Source: CAVRXQ01 sp963831155 (lineage in GTDB: Bacteria > Actinomycetota > Acidimicrobiia > Acidimicrobiales > Bog-793). Taken from it: DNA of 64,000 nucleotides. Shown here piece after piece: positions 60,953-64,000 of this stretch. Position numbers and translations under genes: made by a program. The DNA lies in assembly GCA_963831155.1 (NCBI GenBank), contig CAWHOY010000006.1:682001-746000 (forward strand), written 5' to 3'. Positions within the stretch are counted from its first letter, which is position 1; each line of letters opens with the position of its first letter. The notes beneath the pieces are model-generated. The model saw only the letters and a program-made list of their open reading frames with translations. It did not search any database and was not told where the DNA came from.

Positions 60953-61968
60953 AGTGACCGCGTCGATTCGGAGATCGGCAGTTCGCCCTTTGCGCTGTTG
61001 CTTGTGGCGACGCGGCGAGCCGCGAGCGCGTCTCGGGTCGGCCACCGCACCTGCGAGACCCTGCCGGTGAGCTCGAGCACTCGAATCAGACGCGCGGTCG
61101 AATCGAGTTGACCTCGATCGACGCCGTGGCGAGCATACGTCGGGTTGGAGTGATGAAGATTGTGCCAATTCTCTCCGAGCGAAAGAACGGCCAAGGGGGC
61201 GAAGTTCGACGCGCGATCCGCGCGACGTGTCTTGAATGGGCGTGTGCCCCATATGTGACACGCAGAGTTGACGGCAAACGTCGCGTGCTGGAGCACGAAT
61301 ACTCTGACGAGCCCGCCCCAGATGAATCCCCCGAGCGCGCCCGCCGCGGTCCCTGTTATCGCCCAACCGGTGAGAGCCGGCACTCCGAGAGAGAGGACGC
61401 ACATGACGGGGAAGAGTCGGTCGATGATGACGAGATCGCGATCGATGACGAGGTCAGGCGCCCAACGGTTGACGTCGCATGACTTCTTGGTGAAAAACCA
61501 GCCCATGTGGGCGTGGAACACGCCCTTGGTTCGCGCCCAGGCGCCAGGCGCGACGAGATACGGCGAGTGTGGGTCACCCTCGACGTCGGTGTAGGCGTGG
61601 TGGCAGCGGTGGTTGGCAACCCAGCAGATCGCCCCTCCTTCGAAGGCGAGCGAACCCGCCAGGACGAGGGCGATCTTGGTGCCTCGTGTCGCAACAAAGC
61701 TCCGATGGGTGAGCATCCGGTGGTAGCCGGCGGTCACTCCGTGGCCGACGAGGACGTATGACACGACCGCAAGCACTAGATCGAGAACCGTCACGCCGCG
61801 GCCGAACAGCCAGACGATTGCCACGGCTACGCCAACGAACGGCCCGAACAAGATCGCCGCGGTGACGAGCCTCTGACTGCGTGACGGAGGTCGCTCGACG
61901 AAGGTTGCGGCGTCATCGCCATCCTCGAGAGCTTCCGCTTCGTCGAGGAGCTGGGCGCTCGCCGTCAC
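60949..61968 (-). CDS. Acyl-CoA / fatty acid desaturase
   Basis: 339 residues. Four membrane helices and all three His boxes: GYHRMLTHRS, NHRCHHAYTD and GENWHNLHHS, the di-iron site of delta-9-type desaturases. It introduces a double bond in saturated acyl chains. Normal length. Confidence 0.93.
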   Translation of the reverse strand: MTASAQLLDEAEALEDGDDAATFVERPPSRSQRLVTAAILFGPFVGVAVAIVWLFGRGVTVLDLVLAVVSYVLVGHGVTAGYHRMLTHRSFVATRGTKIALVLAGSLAFEGGAICWVANHRCHHAYTDVEGDPHSPYLVAPGAWARTKGVFHAHMGWFFTKKSCDVNRWAPDLVIDRDLVIIDRLFPVMCVLSLGVPALTGWAITGTAAGALGGFIWGGLVRVFVLQHATFAVNSACHIWGTRPFKTRRADRASNFAPLAVLSLGENWHNLHHSNPTYARHGVDRGQLDSTARLIRVLELTGRVSQVRWPTRDALAARRVATSNSAKGELPISESTRSL

Positions 61969-62342
61969 TGAGCTGTCCTATGCGAACGACGACCTTGTTG
62001 CGATCCGCTCACATGCGAGGACCGCGTCGAATTGGCGGCATGAGATATGGGGAGGTTTCCACTGCGCACAGGGCATCACTCTGGTCGGTCAGCGCGCCTG
62101 TGCACGACCAGAACGTGCAACAACGCTCCCGGAGGATGCCAACGGTTCGGCAGGGTCCAACATGGTTGGGTTCTCAGTCCATGCCGCGGGTGATGTTACT
62201 CACGAATCGCCCGAGCCTGTGGGCAATCGGTCAAAGCGTGTGGTCGCGGTTGACCGATATGCATGTGGGCGCGAGGATCCGAACAGCTCATGGGCTGGTG
62301 CGGGACACCGAGTCCCGTGCGAACACAGTGCGTACTGAGGTT
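61969..62342. other. 374-bp region without a gene
   Basis: Divergent gap between the desaturase and the DUF998-like gene; no supported ORF or repeat. Confidence 0.4.
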
Positions 62343-63200
62343 ATGCGCATGCACGTGCATCTTCTGACCACCCGTGAGCAACACGACGGCGCTCGCCACG
62401 GGAGTGTGGAGTCGGACGAACGTGTTGACGCACAAGTACGAGCTGGTGTTGGCGCTGAAACAGAACGGGTTCCGTGGTGGGCAGTGGTGGCGGCCGGGGC
62501 TGCCCCAGCACTGCTTATCGGTGGCTTCTTCGTAGCGGCCAGCCTCCAACCGGCTTCGTACAGCCCGGTTCGCGACACGATCAGCAAACTCGCGGCACGG
62601 GGAGCAACCGATCCCTGGGTCATGGCGACGGCCTTGGGCGCGCTGGGCACCTGTTATCTGCTGGTCGCGTTCGGACTTCGGCCCGCTCGGAACGCCGGTC
62701 GTGTCGCGCTCGCCGGTGGAGGGGTTGCCACATTGCTGATCGCCGCGTTTCGCCAGCCGCATCACGGATACTCGATCGCGCACGAGGCCGCCGTTGTGGC
62801 GGCGATCACCACCATGTGTTTTTGGCCGGTACTCGGATCACGTCGACGGAATCGGGCACCGCTTTTGAGGTTTCGTGCGAGCGTCTCGGCTACCGCGGTG
62901 ACGGTGGGACTGACGCTGTGGTTCGTGTTTGAGCAGCACCGAGGAGAACTCGGGCTGGCCGAGCGCTGCGCCGCCGTGTCAGCCGCTCTCTGGCTTTTGC
63001 CGGTCGTGCTGACGACTAGGTGGGCTCTCGCGCCAGGTGCACTGCCCGCGCGGTGGCACCAGCAACCGATGCGCTCGAAGCAGACTCCGCGTTTGGGTGC
63101 TGCTCACCCGATCGCGGTCGGCGTCGACGCGAACAATGGTGTCGATGTGGCGATGGAGACCGAGTCGCGAGGCGGCTTCCGATGCACAGACGGTGGCTAG
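62343..63200 (+). CDS. DUF998 membrane protein
   Basis: 285 residues from ATG 62343; the frame is open far upstream but the leader is not protein-like. Six membrane helices with the family's AASLQPASYSPVRDTISKLA and FRQPHHGYSIAHEAAVVAAI. Function unknown. Downstream tail is soluble. Confidence 0.75.
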   Translation: MRMHVHLLTTREQHDGARHGSVESDERVDAQVRAGVGAETERVPWWAVVAAGAAPALLIGGFFVAASLQPASYSPVRDTISKLAARGATDPWVMATALGALGTCYLLVAFGLRPARNAGRVALAGGGVATLLIAAFRQPHHGYSIAHEAAVVAAITTMCFWPVLGSRRRNRAPLLRFRASVSATAVTVGLTLWFVFEQHRGELGLAERCAAVSAALWLLPVVLTTRWALAPGALPARWHQQPMRSKQTPRLGAAHPIAVGVDANNGVDVAMETESRGGFRCTDGG

Positions 63201-63328
63201 GACATCCTCGAAGCGCCTACACGCTCCCATCGTTGAACGCGGACCTTGAATCGCGCCCCTTTAGCGCCCCGGGAGTGAGTTCTTTCAGGACGTAGTTCGC
63301 AACGACCCAAGGCGCGCCTTCGTTGCCT

Positions 63329-63808
63329 CTAGTCCGTGCCGACGGCTCCCGCGATTGTCGTGAAACATCCGATGACAGTCGGCCAGCCGTTCGCGTAGCC
63401 ATCGCGATTTTCTCTGGCGAACGCGCCGAGCCGCTCCCACGATCGATGCTCAAGCTCTACTCTCGTGATGAAAGCCTCCTCGGCGATGAACCGGACCTCG
63501 ACTTCGGTCGCCGCAACCCAGTCGTCGTGTTGCCAGGTGAAAGCGAGGACGGTCGGCGGATCCCACTGCAAGACGAGCCCGATCGTGTGCTCATCGCCGT
63601 CGCTGTACCGCTCGAAAAACCTCCCGCCGACGAATGGCTCTAAATGGATCTCGAACGACCGATTTAGATCGAAGCTGAAACGATCGAGGGGCCACCAGGC
63701 GGTCAAGTTGTTCGCGAAAAGGTCGAACGTGTCGTCAATATTGCGTCGCACACGTGTCGAGACCCGGACGGGTTCGATGGTTTCCGGAGTGGCGCTGGAA
63801 CTCGTCAC
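63329..63808 (-). CDS. SRPBCC/AHSA1 family protein
   Basis: 159 residues from GTG overlapping the ArsR stop by 4 nt. RVSTRVRRNIDDTFDLFANN, FEIHLEPFVGGRFFERYSDG and PPTVLAFTWQHDDW match the AHSA1 helix-grip fold. With ArsR upstream this is a common regulator-ligand-binding pair. Confidence 0.87.
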   Translation of the reverse strand: MTSSSATPETIEPVRVSTRVRRNIDDTFDLFANNLTAWWPLDRFSFDLNRSFEIHLEPFVGGRFFERYSDGDEHTIGLVLQWDPPTVLAFTWQHDDWVAATEVEVRFIAEEAFITRVELEHRSWERLGAFARENRDGYANGWPTVIGCFTTIAGAVGTD

Positions 63809-64000
63809 GCCGATGAACTTTCATCTTCACTTTCGGCAAACGCCTTAAAGCTGCTCAGTGCCTCGGTCCAGAACGACTCCACGAACCGCCGAAGCTCGAC
63901 CAGTCCGTCCGGGTCGACCGCGTAGAGCCGCCGGTTCCCCATCGGTCGGTCAGTTACCAGCCCGGCGCGTTTCAACACCTTGAGGTGCTGGCTGACGGCC
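63805..64000 (-). CDS. ArsR family regulator (partial)
   Basis: Only the C-terminal ~64 residues are in the window: AVSQHLKVLKRAGLVTDRPM, GNRRLYAVDPDGLVELRRF, WTEALSSFKAFAES. The winged HTH recognition part is visible; the start lies past 64000. Overlaps the AHSA1 gene (GTGA), one operon. Confidence 0.88.
   Translation of the reverse strand, partial: AVSQHLKVLKRAGLVTDRPMGNRRLYAVDPDGLVELRRFVESFWTEALSSFKAFAESEDESSSA

Noticed and set aside
1..64000. CRISPR array
   Set aside because: No run of regularly spaced direct repeats with unique spacers was found; the short repeats seen are irregular or paired.

Overview
The window is high-GC DNA with actinobacterial gene content: McrBC, a RepA-like helicase, DUF2252, HdeD, a cholesterol-oxidase-type GMC enzyme, and class III cyclases fused to ATPase/TPR regions. 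Many GTG starts and GTGA/ATGA gene overlaps fit this. An uncultured, possibly Acidimicrobiia-like, actinomycete is my best guess; no rRNA or other phylogenetic marker fixes the lineage.

Layout. (1) 0.2-6.6 kb: a large cyclase/ATPase regulator, then a small peptide gene, a YcaO cyclodehydratase and a TfuA protein, which together look like a compact RiPP thioamidation locus. (2) 6.8-7.3 kb: a GerW/YtfJ-like gene. (3) 7.9-16.3 kb: a cargo block (McrB, McrC, Clp-fold serine proteinase, NERD protein, secreted protein, IS481) lying between a half tRNA-Arg and an intact tRNA-Arg(ACG). (4) 16.3-31.4 kb: an integrative element that starts at the same tRNA and ends at its duplicated 5' half. It encodes an integrase, HTH regulators, a primase-polymerase, a RepA-like helicase, a small terminase and a large terminase split over two genes, plus a methyltransferase-Mrr fusion and membrane/secreted cargo. 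No capsid, portal, tail or lysis gene is visible, so it resembles a phage satellite more than a prophage. (5) 31.6-34.7 kb: tRNA-Ser(GCT), a 265-bp direct repeat, an AbrB/RelE toxin-antitoxin pair and IS110 debris, read as remnants of a second integration site.

(6) 35.0-48.5 kb: chromosomal-looking genes for membrane proteins, DUF2252, TetR, HdeD, DoxX, a lipoprotein, PilZ, a PAS-LuxR regulator and a predicted seven-bladed propeller protein. (7) 49.0-55.4 kb: a GMC oxidoreductase and a class III cyclase-ATPase gene split by an IS3 element that is itself split by an IS256 element; both insertions have clear target duplications. (8) 55.6-64 kb: a secreted S53 peptidase with TIG/FN3 repeats, a dienelactone hydrolase, a fatty acid desaturase, small monooxygenase-like proteins, a DUF998 membrane protein and an AHSA1/ArsR pair cut by the window end.

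The strongest unusual pattern concerns integration. Both tRNA sites recombine at the 7-nt anticodon loop (TCCGTAG in tRNA-Arg, TTAGCAG in tRNA-Ser). At both sites, pairs of 10-bp direct repeats spaced 11 bp at one end and 12 bp at the other lie just inside the element (TGCCCCCGAA for one, TTGGCCTACC for the other), as expected for integrase arm-binding sites. Inside the 15-kb element a cluster of TGCGCA motifs follows the replication genes, and three palindromes centred on CCGCGG have arms that differ between copies but stay complementary.
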